From positions 1 to 64,000 of the forward strand of contig CAVZIN010000011.1 of assembly GCA_963775315.1 (NCBI GenBank): DNA of 64,000 bases. Reading direction: 5' to 3'. Numbering within the stretch: the stretch's first letter is position 1; every line of letters begins with the position of its first letter. This DNA is from CAWGHZ01 sp963775315 (GTDB lineage: Bacteria; Pseudomonadota; Alphaproteobacteria; MPNO01; DASWLB01). The translations under genes were made by a program, and so were the position numbers. Shown here piece after piece: positions 1 to 7,364 of the stretch. The notes beneath the pieces were generated by a model. The model was given only the letters and a program-made list of their open reading frames with translations. It did no database searches and was not told where the DNA came from.

Positions 1-76
1 GGTGGGCCCGGCAGGACTCGAACCTGCAACCAGACCGTTATGAGCGGCCGGCTCTAACCGATTGAGCTACGGGCCC
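1..76 (-). tRNA. tRNA with anticodon CAT (probably Ile2, otherwise elongator Met)
   Basis: On the minus strand the sequence folds as a complete cloverleaf. It has a 7-bp acceptor stem beginning GGGCCCG, a D arm GCTC/GAGC, a T arm with GGTTCGAGTCC, and an anticodon loop CTCATAA whose CAT is complementary to bases 40-42. The discriminator is A at position 3. The CC of an encoded CCA runs off the left edge. A paired G1-C72 argues against the initiator tRNA. C4-G69 and C5-G68 are features known to mark the lysidine-modified tRNA-Ile2 recognised by TilS, so I lean to Ile2 over elongator Met; this last step is inference. Confidence 0.9.
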
Positions 77-155
77 GCGCGGGGCGCGCGCCCGGAATAG
101 CAGAAATCGCGGGGGCGGTGTAGCGGCCGCGGTCGCTACGCCGCCGCCCGGTGCC

Positions 156-503
156 TCAACTCGTCATCATGTCGTCGGCGCAACGGCTGACGACGCGGTC
201 GGAGATGCCCTTGGCCTCCGGCAGATCTGCGGCGAACTTTTTGGCCAGTTTTTCGCGTTGGCTCCATGCGTCCCACTTTTTGAGGACGGCGAGACTCTGG
301 TTGCGCGTCTTCCAGTAGTTCGTGGCCTCGTTCGCGCAGACTTGAGCGATGGAACTGACCTGCGCCTCGGCCACCGCGTCGTGCATCGTACCGCGCGTCA
401 CCAGCCAGCCCGACCCGAACCCCCCGAACGCCGCCAGCGCCACACCGGCGATCGCGCCGATCACGTAGGGCTTCGCCCCGGATGCGGCCTCTTTTATCGA
501 CAT
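156..503 (-). CDS. Small membrane-anchored protein of unknown function
   Basis: The product is 115 residues and starts MSIKEAASGAKP. A hydrophobic, Gly/Ala-rich segment at about residues 13-33 is a likely single membrane anchor. The rest is a soluble, charged, mostly helical region with two cysteines (in QVCANEA and SRCADD). I chose the ATG at 503 because the open frame upstream is Arg/Pro-rich and runs into the FKBP gene. It lies between the tRNA gene and the FKBP gene on the same strand, 101 bases downstream of the latter, and may share its transcript. I do not recognise a family. Confidence 0.7.
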   Translation of the reverse strand: MSIKEAASGAKPYVIGAIAGVALAAFGGFGSGWLVTRGTMHDAVAEAQVSSIAQVCANEATNYWKTRNQSLAVLKKWDAWSQREKLAKKFAADLPEAKGISDRVVSRCADDMMTS

Positions 504-604
504 CGTCAAGCCTCCCGCTCGTCGGCCGGTCCAGCCGGCCAAGCGGAAGTCCACCCCGGGATTTGGGCGAAAAGCCGGCCTTTTCGCGGCCGGATTGCGG
601 CGTC

Positions 605-994
605 TCAGTCGACGCCGAGCAGCTCGACCTCGAAGACCAGCGTCGAGCCGGCCGGGATCGGGCCGACCGCCCGGTCGCCATAGCCGAGCTCGGGCGGCAC
701 GGTGAGGCGCCGGACGCCACCGACGCGCATGCCGGCAACTCCCTGGTCCCAAGCCTTGATCACCTGGCCGGCGCCCAATACGAAGCGGAACGGCTTGCCG
801 CGGTCGCGCGACGAATCGAACTTCTTCCCGTCGGTGAGCCAGCCCGTGTAGTGCACGGTGACGGTATGGCCGGGCTCGGCGACGGCGCCGGTTCCGGTCT
901 TGAGGTCCTCGATCTTGAGGTCTTGGGCGGAGGCGGGGGCGGCGGTCATCAGGATCACCAGGAACAGGGGAATGATACGGGCGAGGATACGCAC
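605..994 (-). CDS. Secreted FKBP-type peptidyl-prolyl cis-trans isomerase
   Basis: The 129-residue product has a signal peptide of about 23 residues ending APASA-Q, then one FKBP domain. Family landmarks are VHYTGWLTDGKKFDSS, the GQVIKAWDQGV strand and AGSTLVFEVELL near the C-terminus. FKBPs catalyse proline cis/trans isomerisation during folding; the signal peptide places this one in the periplasm. The start is GTG at 992-994, preceded on the minus strand by AAGGAG five bases away, which fixes it. The length fits a single-domain FKBP with no chaperone insert. It is transcribed in the same direction as ctrA upstream but separated by 120 bases. Confidence 0.93.
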   Translation of the reverse strand: MRILARIIPLFLVILMTAAPASAQDLKIEDLKTGTGAVAEPGHTVTVHYTGWLTDGKKFDSSRDRGKPFRFVLGAGQVIKAWDQGVAGMRVGGVRRLTVPPELGYGDRAVGPIPAGSTLVFEVELLGVD

Positions 995-1114
995 TTCGGC
1001 TCCTTTCGACGATTGGATCGCGCCGGGTATAGCAGAGCCGGGCGCCGGACGCCCGTCATGCGAATGGCCGCACCGTTGCCGGCGCGGCCATCGGATCGCT
1101 GGCGAACGAAAGGG

Positions 1115-1843
1115 TCAGGCGCTGGCGGTGGCGCGCGCCTCGCGGTGCGGGGGCATCTCCTCCATCCCCGCGGGATCGCGCAGCACGTAGCCGCGGCCCC
1201 ACACGGTCTCGATGTAGTTGTCGCCGCCCGTCGCGGCCCCAAGCTTCTTGCGCAGCTTGCAGACGAACACGTCGATGATCTTGAGCTCGGGCTCGTCCAT
1301 CCCGCCGTAGAGATGGTTGAGGAACATCTCCTTCGTCAGGGTCGTGCCCTTGCGCAGACTCAGGAGCTCGAGGATGCCATACTCCTTGCCCGTCAGGTGC
1401 AGCGGCTGGCCCTCGACCTCGACCGTGCGCGTGTCCAGGTTCACCTGCAGCCGGCCGGTGCGGATGACCGATTCGGAGAAGCCCTTCGAGCGGCGCACGA
1501 TCGCCTGAATGCGCGCGATCAACTCCGCCTTGTCGAAGGGCTTGGTCAGGTAGTCGTCGGCGCCGAAGCCGAGGCCCCGCACCTTCTTCTCGGCGTCGTT
1601 CAGCCCCGACAGGATCAGGATCGGCGTGCGCACCCGCGCGGAGCGCAGCCGGCGCAGCACCTCGTACCCGTCGATGTCGGGCAGCATCAGATCGAGAATG
1701 ATGATGTCGTAGTCGTACAGCTTGCCGATCTCGAGACCATCCTCGCCGAGATCGGTCGAGTCGACGATGAAGCCCTCCGACTTCAGCATCAGCTCGATGG
1801 TCTTGGCAGTGGAAGTATCGTCCTCGACGAGAAGCACACGCAT
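1115..1843 (-). CDS. ctrA: CtrA-family cell-cycle response regulator
   Basis: The product is 242 residues with an N-terminal receiver domain (acidic pair D8/D9, phosphoacceptor D51 in IIILDLMLPD, conserved KPF near residue 104) and a C-terminal OmpR/PhoB winged-helix DNA-binding domain ending in VWGRGYVLRDP. The receiver and the recognition-helix region (ELKIIDVFVCKLRKKL) match CtrA closely. CtrA is the essential or developmental alphaproteobacterial regulator that is phosphorylated through CckA-ChpT and controls replication, division and flagellar genes. I start it at the ATG at 1841-1843 because D51 then falls at its usual number. It is divergent from fliI; the 214-base intergenic region holds TTAA half-sites and a GATTC site. 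Confidence 0.93.
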   Translation of the reverse strand: MRVLLVEDDTSTAKTIELMLKSEGFIVDSTDLGEDGLEIGKLYDYDIIILDLMLPDIDGYEVLRRLRSARVRTPILILSGLNDAEKKVRGLGFGADDYLTKPFDKAELIARIQAIVRRSKGFSESVIRTGRLQVNLDTRTVEVEGQPLHLTGKEYGILELLSLRKGTTLTKEMFLNHLYGGMDEPELKIIDVFVCKLRKKLGAATGGDNYIETVWGRGYVLRDPAGMEEMPPHREARATASA

Positions 1844-2057
1844 GTGTTCGTCCCCCGTTCGGCGGTCAGGTTCCGTTAACCTCGCCCACCATACTGCGGC
1901 CTTAATGGTTAACAAAAGGTAATCGCAAGGGGGCCCACCGCAGCATTTTTACCGAACGTTAAAGCGACCCGAGGCAAGATCGCCGCACTTGAAGGCGTCA
2001 AGATCGTATTTCGGAAACGATTGATTCCGAACGAAAAAATTAATCGGTGAGGCTTCC
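1844..2057. promoter_or_regulatory. ctrA-fliI divergent intergenic region
   Basis: These 214 bases must carry promoters for both ctrA (leftward) and fliI (rightward) and are AT-richer than the surroundings. I see GTTAAC near 1876, TTAATGGTTAAC near 1903-1914, a further GTTAA near 1960 and a GATTC (GANTC, CcrM methylation) site near 2024. CtrA is known to bind TTAA-N7-TTAA; no perfect full site is present, so autoregulation is only suggested by the half-sites. The Shine-Dalgarno-like GGTGAGG at 2046-2052 serves fliI. Confidence 0.4.
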
Positions 2058-3392
2058 CTGAACGCTATTCGCTCCCTCGTAGCGGAAATCGAGCGCGTCC
2101 CGCCCCAGCTCGAATATGGCCGGGTCACCGGCGTCATGGGCATGCTGGTCGAGCTCGGCGGGGCGCCGCCTACGCTCAGCGTCGGCGATCGCTGCGAGGT
2201 GATGGCGCGGGGCCGCGCGCCGGTGTCGTGCGAGGTGATCGGCTTCCGCGATGGCCGGGCGCTGATGATGCCGTTCGGCCCGCTGGAAGGGGTCGGGCTC
2301 GGCTGCCGCGCCGTTATCGGCATGGCGCAGCCGGTGATTCATCCGCACCCGTCCTGGCTCGGCCGCGCGCTCGACGCGATCGGCCAGCCGGTGGACGGCG
2401 CGGGGCCGCTCACCTACGGCACCGCGGCGTACGATCTTCGCGCCGCGCCGCCGCCGGCGCACGGGCGGCGCCGCGTCGCCGGCAAGATCGACCTCGGCGT
2501 CAGGGCGATCAACACGTTCCTCACCTGCTGCCGCGGCCAGCGCATGGGCATCTTCGCCGCCTCGGGCGTCGGCAAGTCGGTCCTGCTGTCGATGCTCGCC
2601 AAGTACACGATGGCCGATGTCAACGTGATCGGGCTGATCGGCGAGCGCGGCCGCGAGGTGCAGGAGTTCATCGAGGAGAATCTGGGGCCGGAGGGGATGG
2701 CGCGCACCGTGCTGGTGATCGCCACGTCGGACGAGCCGCCGCTGATGCGGCGCCAGGCCGCGTATCTCACGCTGGCCATATCCGAATATTTCCGCGACCA
2801 GGGCAGGAACGTGCTGTGCATGATCAACTCGATCACGCGCTTCGCCCAGGCCCAGCGCGAGATCGGGCTGTCAGCTGGCGAGCCGCCGGCAACCAAGGGC
2901 TACACCCCGACCGTGTTCGCCGAAATCCCACGGGTGCTGGAACGCGCCGGTCCCGGCACCGGCGAGGGCACCATCACCGGCCTCTTCACCGTGCTGGTGG
3001 AGGGAGACGACCATGACGAGCCGGTGGCAGACGCGGTGCGCGCCACGCTCGACGGCCACATCGTGCTCGATCGTCAGATCGCCGAGCGCGGGCGCTACCC
3101 CGCGATCAACGTGCTGCGCAGCGTCTCGCGCGTCATGCCCGGCTGCAACACGCCCGGCGAGAATGCGCTGGTCCAGCGCGCCCGCGCCCTGATCTCGCGC
3201 TACGAGGATATGGCCGACATGATCCGGCTCGGCGCCTATCGCAAGGGCAGCGATCCCGAGACCGACGCGGCGATCGCCCATCGCGACGCGCTCGAGGCGT
3301 TCCTCACCCAGGACAAGAACGAGCGCGCCGCGCTCGGCGACGGCTACGCCAAGCTCGCCGCCATCCTCGGCTCCGACGGGGTCAAGCGATGA
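2058..3392 (+). CDS. fliI: Flagellar export ATPase FliI
   Basis: FliI is the F1-beta-like ATPase of the flagellar type III export apparatus. The frame has Walker A ASGVGKS (about residues 168-174), a Walker-B-like region near VNVIGLIGERGREVQEF, and the SIT-RFAQAQREIGLSAGEPPATKGY signature. The first ATG is at 2136, but family homology (AEIERVPPQLEYGRVTGV) begins about 20 codons upstream of it. In that frame there is no ATG, GTG or TTG back to the stop at 2022. The best placed initiator is CTG at 2058, five bases after GGTGAGG (2046-2052), giving 444 residues, the usual FliI length. The stop overlaps the fliJ start as ATGA. If CTG is not used, the product starts at 2136. Confidence 0.9.
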   Translation: MNAIRSLVAEIERVPPQLEYGRVTGVMGMLVELGGAPPTLSVGDRCEVMARGRAPVSCEVIGFRDGRALMMPFGPLEGVGLGCRAVIGMAQPVIHPHPSWLGRALDAIGQPVDGAGPLTYGTAAYDLRAAPPPAHGRRRVAGKIDLGVRAINTFLTCCRGQRMGIFAASGVGKSVLLSMLAKYTMADVNVIGLIGERGREVQEFIEENLGPEGMARTVLVIATSDEPPLMRRQAAYLTLAISEYFRDQGRNVLCMINSITRFAQAQREIGLSAGEPPATKGYTPTVFAEIPRVLERAGPGTGEGTITGLFTVLVEGDDHDEPVADAVRATLDGHIVLDRQIAERGRYPAINVLRSVSRVMPGCNTPGENALVQRARALISRYEDMADMIRLGAYRKGSDPETDAAIAHRDALEAFLTQDKNERAALGDGYAKLAAILGSDGVKR

Positions 3393-3817
3393 AGGGGCTC
3401 CCCGGGCTCATCCGGCTGCACCAGTGGAAGCTCGACGAAGTCCGCCGCACCCTCGCCGGGCTCGAAGCGCTCGCCGGGGATTTCCGCCGCCAGATGCTGG
3501 CGCTGGACGAGGGCGTCCGTCGGGAGGCGGAGGTCGCGCGCGCCTCGCCCGAGGCTGCCCAGACGTATGCGGCCTATCTCAGCGCCACCCGCGCGCGGCG
3601 CGACCGTCTGGCCCGGTCCCTCGCCGACGTCGAGCGACAAGTCGTGGAAACCCACGACGCGGTCGGGCGCGCCTTCCAGGATCTCAAACGGTACGAGCTG
3701 GCGCAGGAGGCACGCGACCGCACGGCGGCCGAAAACGCCCGAAGGCTCGATCAGTCGCGCATCGACGAGGTCGGGCTCAACCTCTATCGCCGCCGCTCCG
3801 CCGGCCGTACCGGCTGA
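3389..3817 (+). CDS. fliJ: Flagellar export protein FliJ
   Basis: The product is 142 residues, almost entirely charged alpha-helix with heptad-like spacing, as expected of the FliJ coiled coil. FliJ sits in the FliH-FliI ATPase ring and links it to FlhA, helping substrate delivery. Identification rests on this architecture, the opening LIRLHQWKLDEVRR, the length and the position: the ATG overlaps the fliI stop by four bases, implying translational coupling. No other flagellar genes are in the window, so this pair is an isolated flagellar fragment beside ctrA, an arrangement seen in several alphaproteobacteria. Confidence 0.82.
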   Translation: MKGLPGLIRLHQWKLDEVRRTLAGLEALAGDFRRQMLALDEGVRREAEVARASPEAAQTYAAYLSATRARRDRLARSLADVERQVVETHDAVGRAFQDLKRYELAQEARDRTAAENARRLDQSRIDEVGLNLYRRRSAGRTG

Positions 3818-3837
3818 TCGCGCGGCGGCGGCGCGCC

Positions 3838-4491
3838 TCAGGGCATGCCGAGGCGCTGGCGTGTCTCGTTGTCGAGCTGCCCCGTGACCGGCAGGTTGTG
3901 GTTCCGCTGATAGGCGCGGATCGCCTGCTGCGTGCGCGGGCCCATGATCCCGTCCGCCTGTAGCGCGGCGCCGTTGCCATTCAGCGCCTGCTGCGCCTCG
4001 CGCACCGTCGTCTGTTCCTCCGCCTGGCTAGGGCCCTGGGCGGATCCGCTGGCCGTGCCGACTGGATTCATGTTCGCCCCCGCGCCGCCCGAGGCGCCGA
4101 CGCCGGTGCCGTTGAGCATGCTTTTGGCGCCTGGCTGGTTGAGCGTGCCGGTGTCCACGTTCGGATTCGTCATGCCGGTGTTGTCCGCGCCGATGCCGGT
4201 GCGGGGCGCGACGCCGACGCGCGTGCGGCCTTCGACCCCGACCCCTGTGCGGTTCTGGGTGCCGGGCGTGCCGGCGCCGATTCCCGCACCTCCGCCGCCC
4301 GCGGCACCATAGGACGGAGGCACCGCCGCCAGGTGCGAGGCTCCGGCCCCGCCGGCGCTGCCTGCCCCGCCGGCCGAACCTCCGCCTCCCGCCCCGCCGC
4401 CCGAACCTGCGGCGTTCGCCCCAAGCGGCAGAGCGATCACCGCCGCGGCGATCAGCTCCAGGATGCGTCGGCCGCGCGTCACGATTTTCAT
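3838..4491 (-). CDS. Exported peptidoglycan-binding-domain protein, type A copy 1
   Basis: The 217-residue product starts MKIVTRGRR and has a signal peptide ending around LGANAA. A long Gly/Ala-rich low-complexity linker follows, then a short run of RVGVxPRTGIGAD-like motifs. The C-terminal PG_binding_1 domain covers about residues 160-217 (VREAQQALN, DGIMGPRTQQAIRAYQ, LDNETRQRLGMP). Such three-helix domains bind peptidoglycan non-catalytically; no catalytic domain is attached. It is the first of four consecutive genes of this kind on the minus strand. Its C-terminal 30 residues and the RTGIGAD motif are nearly identical to the third copy (5308-5763), unlike copies two and four. Confidence 0.8.
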   Translation of the reverse strand: MKIVTRGRRILELIAAAVIALPLGANAAGSGGGAGGGGSAGGAGSAGGAGASHLAAVPPSYGAAGGGGAGIGAGTPGTQNRTGVGVEGRTRVGVAPRTGIGADNTGMTNPNVDTGTLNQPGAKSMLNGTGVGASGGAGANMNPVGTASGSAQGPSQAEEQTTVREAQQALNGNGAALQADGIMGPRTQQAIRAYQRNHNLPVTGQLDNETRQRLGMP

Positions 4492-4560
4492 GTGCGTCGT
4501 CCCTGATTGGAGCGACCGCGCCCCGCCCATCGATCCGTCCGACGGGCGAGGCGCCTGTCC

Positions 4561-5148
4561 CTACTTGCTGGCTTCGAGCTTCTGCCGGGTCTGGGCATCG
4601 ATGCGGCCGGTGGCGCGCAAGCCGTTCTGCGACTGGTAGTTGCGCAAGGCCTTGCGCGTGTCGGGGCCGAGGACGCCGTCGACCTGAAGCGACGCGCCGT
4701 TCTGGTTCAGCGCCTGCTGGACTTCGCGGACCTGGGCGCTGCTGCGCGAACGGTGGCCGGTCATGGCGCGGGCGTGGTGCGTCGAGGCGCCACCCATGCT
4801 GCCGCTTTTCATCCCGCCCTGGTTCATGCCGCCGCGATTGCCCATGGCGCCGCCGGTCGAGCCGTTCTCGCCGCTCGTCGCGTTCATGCCGCCATGGCTG
4901 CCCATCGCCCCGTTGTGCTCGGCGTTGGTCATGCCGCTGTTGTTCATCTCGGTCCCGCTCGATCCGTTCCCGGACGTGCCGGGGGCACCCATGGACGGGC
5001 CGCCGCGCGTCGCGCCGCTTTCCGACGATGGGGCCGGCGGCGCGCCGTTGTCGTTCATCGAGCCCGCCCCGTACGCCACCAGCGGCACCGCGACCAGCGC
5101 CGCGCTGAGAAGGCCGAGCCGCTTCGGCGTGAAAAGGTCCAACTTCAT
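4561..5148 (-). CDS. Exported peptidoglycan-binding-domain protein, type B copy 1
   Basis: The 195-residue product starts MKLDLFTPKRLG; the ATG at 5148 is preceded by AGGAGCGC. A signal peptide (about residues 1-28, ending VAYGAG) is followed by a linker of roughly 90 residues rich in Gly, Asn, Ser and Met with repeated GGMN and SGM motifs. A C-terminal PG_binding_1 domain follows (VREVQQALNQNG, DGVLGPDTRKALRNYQSQNG, RIDAQTRQKLEASK). The domain resembles both domains of the fourth gene far more than its immediate neighbours. The likely role is a periplasmic or envelope peptidoglycan-binding protein; no enzymatic motif is visible. Confidence 0.8.
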   Translation of the reverse strand: MKLDLFTPKRLGLLSAALVAVPLVAYGAGSMNDNGAPPAPSSESGATRGGPSMGAPGTSGNGSSGTEMNNSGMTNAEHNGAMGSHGGMNATSGENGSTGGAMGNRGGMNQGGMKSGSMGGASTHHARAMTGHRSRSSAQVREVQQALNQNGASLQVDGVLGPDTRKALRNYQSQNGLRATGRIDAQTRQKLEASK

Positions 5149-5307
5149 TTTTGCGCTCCTCCAAACCGGTTTGAGGGGCTTTCTCTGTCCCATGCCCCTG
5201 AAAAGGCGATTTAGCGTGCCGCACGCGTGCCGCAACGGCGCGCAAGCCGGCGCCACCGTCGGATCACGGAGGAGACGGAAATGTCACAGCGGCCGGGATA
5301 GACGCAG

Positions 5308-5763
5308 CTAGGGAAGGCCCAGCCGCTGGCGCGTCTCGTTGTCCAGCGTGCCGGTGACGGGAAGGTTGTGGTTCCGCTGGAAGGTGCGGATCGCCTGGCG
5401 CGTGCGCGGCCCGACGATGCCGTTCCGGTCGGGGGCGAGTCCTTGTCCCGTCAGCGCGTCCTGCGCCGCGCGGATGGTCGCCGGGCTGTCCCCGGCCGAA
5501 GGCGACAACACTCCGCTCGGCGGCTCCTCGGGCACGGTCTCCAGGCCGAGGCCCGTGTCGGCGCCGATGCCGGTCCGTGGCACCACCCCCACGCCGATGC
5601 GCGGCTCGACACCGATGCCGATGCGGCTCTCGCCGGGTTGGATTGCGCTTTCGGGGCGGGAATAGGTCTGGACCGGTCCGGCCTGGGCCGCCGTCAGCGG
5701 CAGCGCGGATAGCACCACCACCGCAAGGCTGCGTCTCCATCCGTGGGAAGCGACTTGGCGCAT
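5308..5763 (-). CDS. Exported peptidoglycan-binding-domain protein, type A copy 2
   Basis: The 151-residue product has a signal peptide ending around LTAAQAG and a short linker with imperfect repeats (IGIGVEPRIGVGVVPRTGIGAD). A C-terminal PG_binding_1 domain follows (IRAAQDAL, NGIVGPRTRQAIRTFQRNHNLPVTG, LDNETRQRLGLP). It lacks the long Gly-rich linker of copy 1 but shares its repeat motif and domain subtype. The start is the ATG at 5761-5763, with AAAGGAGG about ten bases upstream. A role in binding peptidoglycan is inferred from the domain only. Confidence 0.8.
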   Translation of the reverse strand: MRQVASHGWRRSLAVVVLSALPLTAAQAGPVQTYSRPESAIQPGESRIGIGVEPRIGVGVVPRTGIGADTGLGLETVPEEPPSGVLSPSAGDSPATIRAAQDALTGQGLAPDRNGIVGPRTRQAIRTFQRNHNLPVTGTLDNETRQRLGLP

Positions 5764-5879
5764 GACGCCGACGCCTCCTTTCCCGTCCTTATTATCTGGG
5801 AAAGGAGGGGCGCCGGCGCAATTGCGACAGGAACGCGCCCTTGCCGCAGGGGCGCCGCGGCAAGGGACGCGGGTGGTGG

Positions 5880-6737
5880 TTACTTGCTGACGATGTCCAG
5901 GTCCTGCTGGGTCTTCTGGTTGATCGTGCCGGTCGCCTGAAGCCCGTTCTGGCTCTGGTAGTTGCGTAGTGCCTTCCGGGTGTTCCGACCCATCACGCCA
6001 TCGACCTGCAGCGACGCGCCCTTGGCGTTCAGCGCCTCCTGCACCTCGCGCACTTCCTCCCGGCCCTGGTTGTTGACACCATAGCGGCCGTTCGAGTTGT
6101 ACGCTTGCGAGTCATAGGACTGCGAGGCGGCATTGGCGTTCATGCCGCCGTTGCTCCCGGTCGAGGTGTTGTAGCTCCTGGTCTGGTCGTGCAGGTCGGC
6201 GTTGGTCGTGCTGTTGTTCGTCGCCAGTCCGCTACCGTTCTTCGCGCTCATGTCATAGCTCGTGCCGGCATCGGAATTCATGGCGACGGTGCCATTGCCG
6301 TTGCCGTTCCGAGAGGACGCGAGGTCGAGCTTCTGGCGCGTCTGCTGGTCGATGCGGCCGGTCGCCTTCAGCCCGTTCTGGCTCTGGTAGTTGCGCAGCG
6401 CCTGGCGGGTGTTCGGGCCCATGATGCCGTCCATCTTCAGCGAGGCGCCATTTCGGTTCAGCGCCTGCTGCAGGTCACGGATGCGCGAGCCCAGGCGGTA
6501 GCTGCGGTCGTAATTCGCGTGGCGCTCGTTGTAGGTCACGCCGTTGTTGCCGTTCGCGTTCTCGTCGCTGGCGAAGGCGTGCGTATTGCCGGCCGGCGCT
6601 GCCTGGGCCGAATGGTAGGACGCGGTGCCGTTGTCGTTGCCGTTGCCCGTCAGCGCGCTGCACCCGAACAGGGGCAGGGCGACGATGGCCGTGGTGGCGA
6701 GGCCGAGAGTTCTTAATCTCCTCATGTCGAGTTTCAT
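5880..6737 (-). CDS. Lipoprotein with two peptidoglycan-binding domains, type B copy 2
   Basis: The 285-residue product starts MKLDMRRLRTLG. The N-terminal hydrophobic stretch ends in LFGC, a plausible lipobox, so it is probably a lipoprotein. Two PG_binding_1 domains sit at about residues 78-140 and 222-285, both with the ALRNYQSQNG-xxATG signature, separated by an Asn/Ser/Gly-rich linker. This is a doubled version of the type B gene at 4561-5148. It is the most upstream of the four-gene array on the minus strand, with a 149-base leader region before it that may hold the promoter. Confidence 0.82.
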   Translation of the reverse strand: MKLDMRRLRTLGLATTAIVALPLFGCSALTGNGNDNGTASYHSAQAAPAGNTHAFASDENANGNNGVTYNERHANYDRSYRLGSRIRDLQQALNRNGASLKMDGIMGPNTRQALRNYQSQNGLKATGRIDQQTRQKLDLASSRNGNGNGTVAMNSDAGTSYDMSAKNGSGLATNNSTTNADLHDQTRSYNTSTGSNGGMNANAASQSYDSQAYNSNGRYGVNNQGREEVREVQEALNAKGASLQVDGVMGRNTRKALRNYQSQNGLQATGTINQKTQQDLDIVSK

Positions 6738-6886
6738 CGGGAACACTCCTTTGAACTTTAGGGGCCATGCGGGGCCCGGTTGCCTAGCCATGTAACGCAT
6801 GGGGAGCGCGTCTGAACGCCGCGCCCGCGAGCCGACACGGCTCGGTCACATGCCCCCGGCAAACGGTCACACGTGGCGGGATAGAG

Positions 6887-7360
6887 TCACAGCCAGCGCC
6901 GGACGCGGGCGCAATAGGCGCGGTATTCGCTGCCGAATTTGCGGACGAGGTAGCGCTCCTCGCGGCGTACGACGCCCCAGTGCAGCGCGGCGGCGAGCGG
7001 TGCAGCCATCACGATCACCCAGAGGCTGCCGGCGGCGATGCCCACCGCGACGACGCCCGCGATCATGGCGATGTAGATCGGGTTCCGGCTGAAGCGGTAG
7101 AGCCTGCCGGTCACCAGCGCAGTGGTCGCGCGGTTCGGTTCGACATGGGTGCCGGCGCGGCGGAACCGGCGGAAGGAATCGAGCGGCACCAGCGCCGCGA
7201 CGACGGCGAGCGCGATGCCTGCCGCGCGGCGCGCGTCCGGCGCCGGCAGGGTCGCGAGCGGCCACGCCCACTCCAGCGCGAAGCCGATCGCGAGCGCGGC
7301 GAAGGCGAGGAGCGGCGGCGGCGCGACGACGCCCGCTTTGTCGGGCGGCGCCTCCGCCAT
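6887..7360 (-). CDS. Isoprenylcysteine carboxyl methyltransferase-like membrane protein
   Basis: The 157-residue product has about four hydrophobic segments and the ICMT/PEMT-type signature GRLYRFSRNPIYIAM followed by the C-terminal EERYLVRKFGSEYRAYCARVRRWL motif. Members bind S-adenosylmethionine in the membrane; bacterial versions methylate lipids or unknown small substrates. The substrate here cannot be read from sequence. It begins four bases after the stop of the upstream oxidoreductase, so the two are probably one transcription unit. Confidence 0.8.
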   Translation of the reverse strand: MAEAPPDKAGVVAPPPLLAFAALAIGFALEWAWPLATLPAPDARRAAGIALAVVAALVPLDSFRRFRRAGTHVEPNRATTALVTGRLYRFSRNPIYIAMIAGVVAVGIAAGSLWVIVMAAPLAAALHWGVVRREERYLVRKFGSEYRAYCARVRRWL

Positions 7361-7364
7361 GCCG

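Noticed and set aside
1..76. Initiator (formyl-methionine) tRNA
   Set aside because: The acceptor has a normal G1-C72 pair; initiator tRNAs have an unpaired first position.
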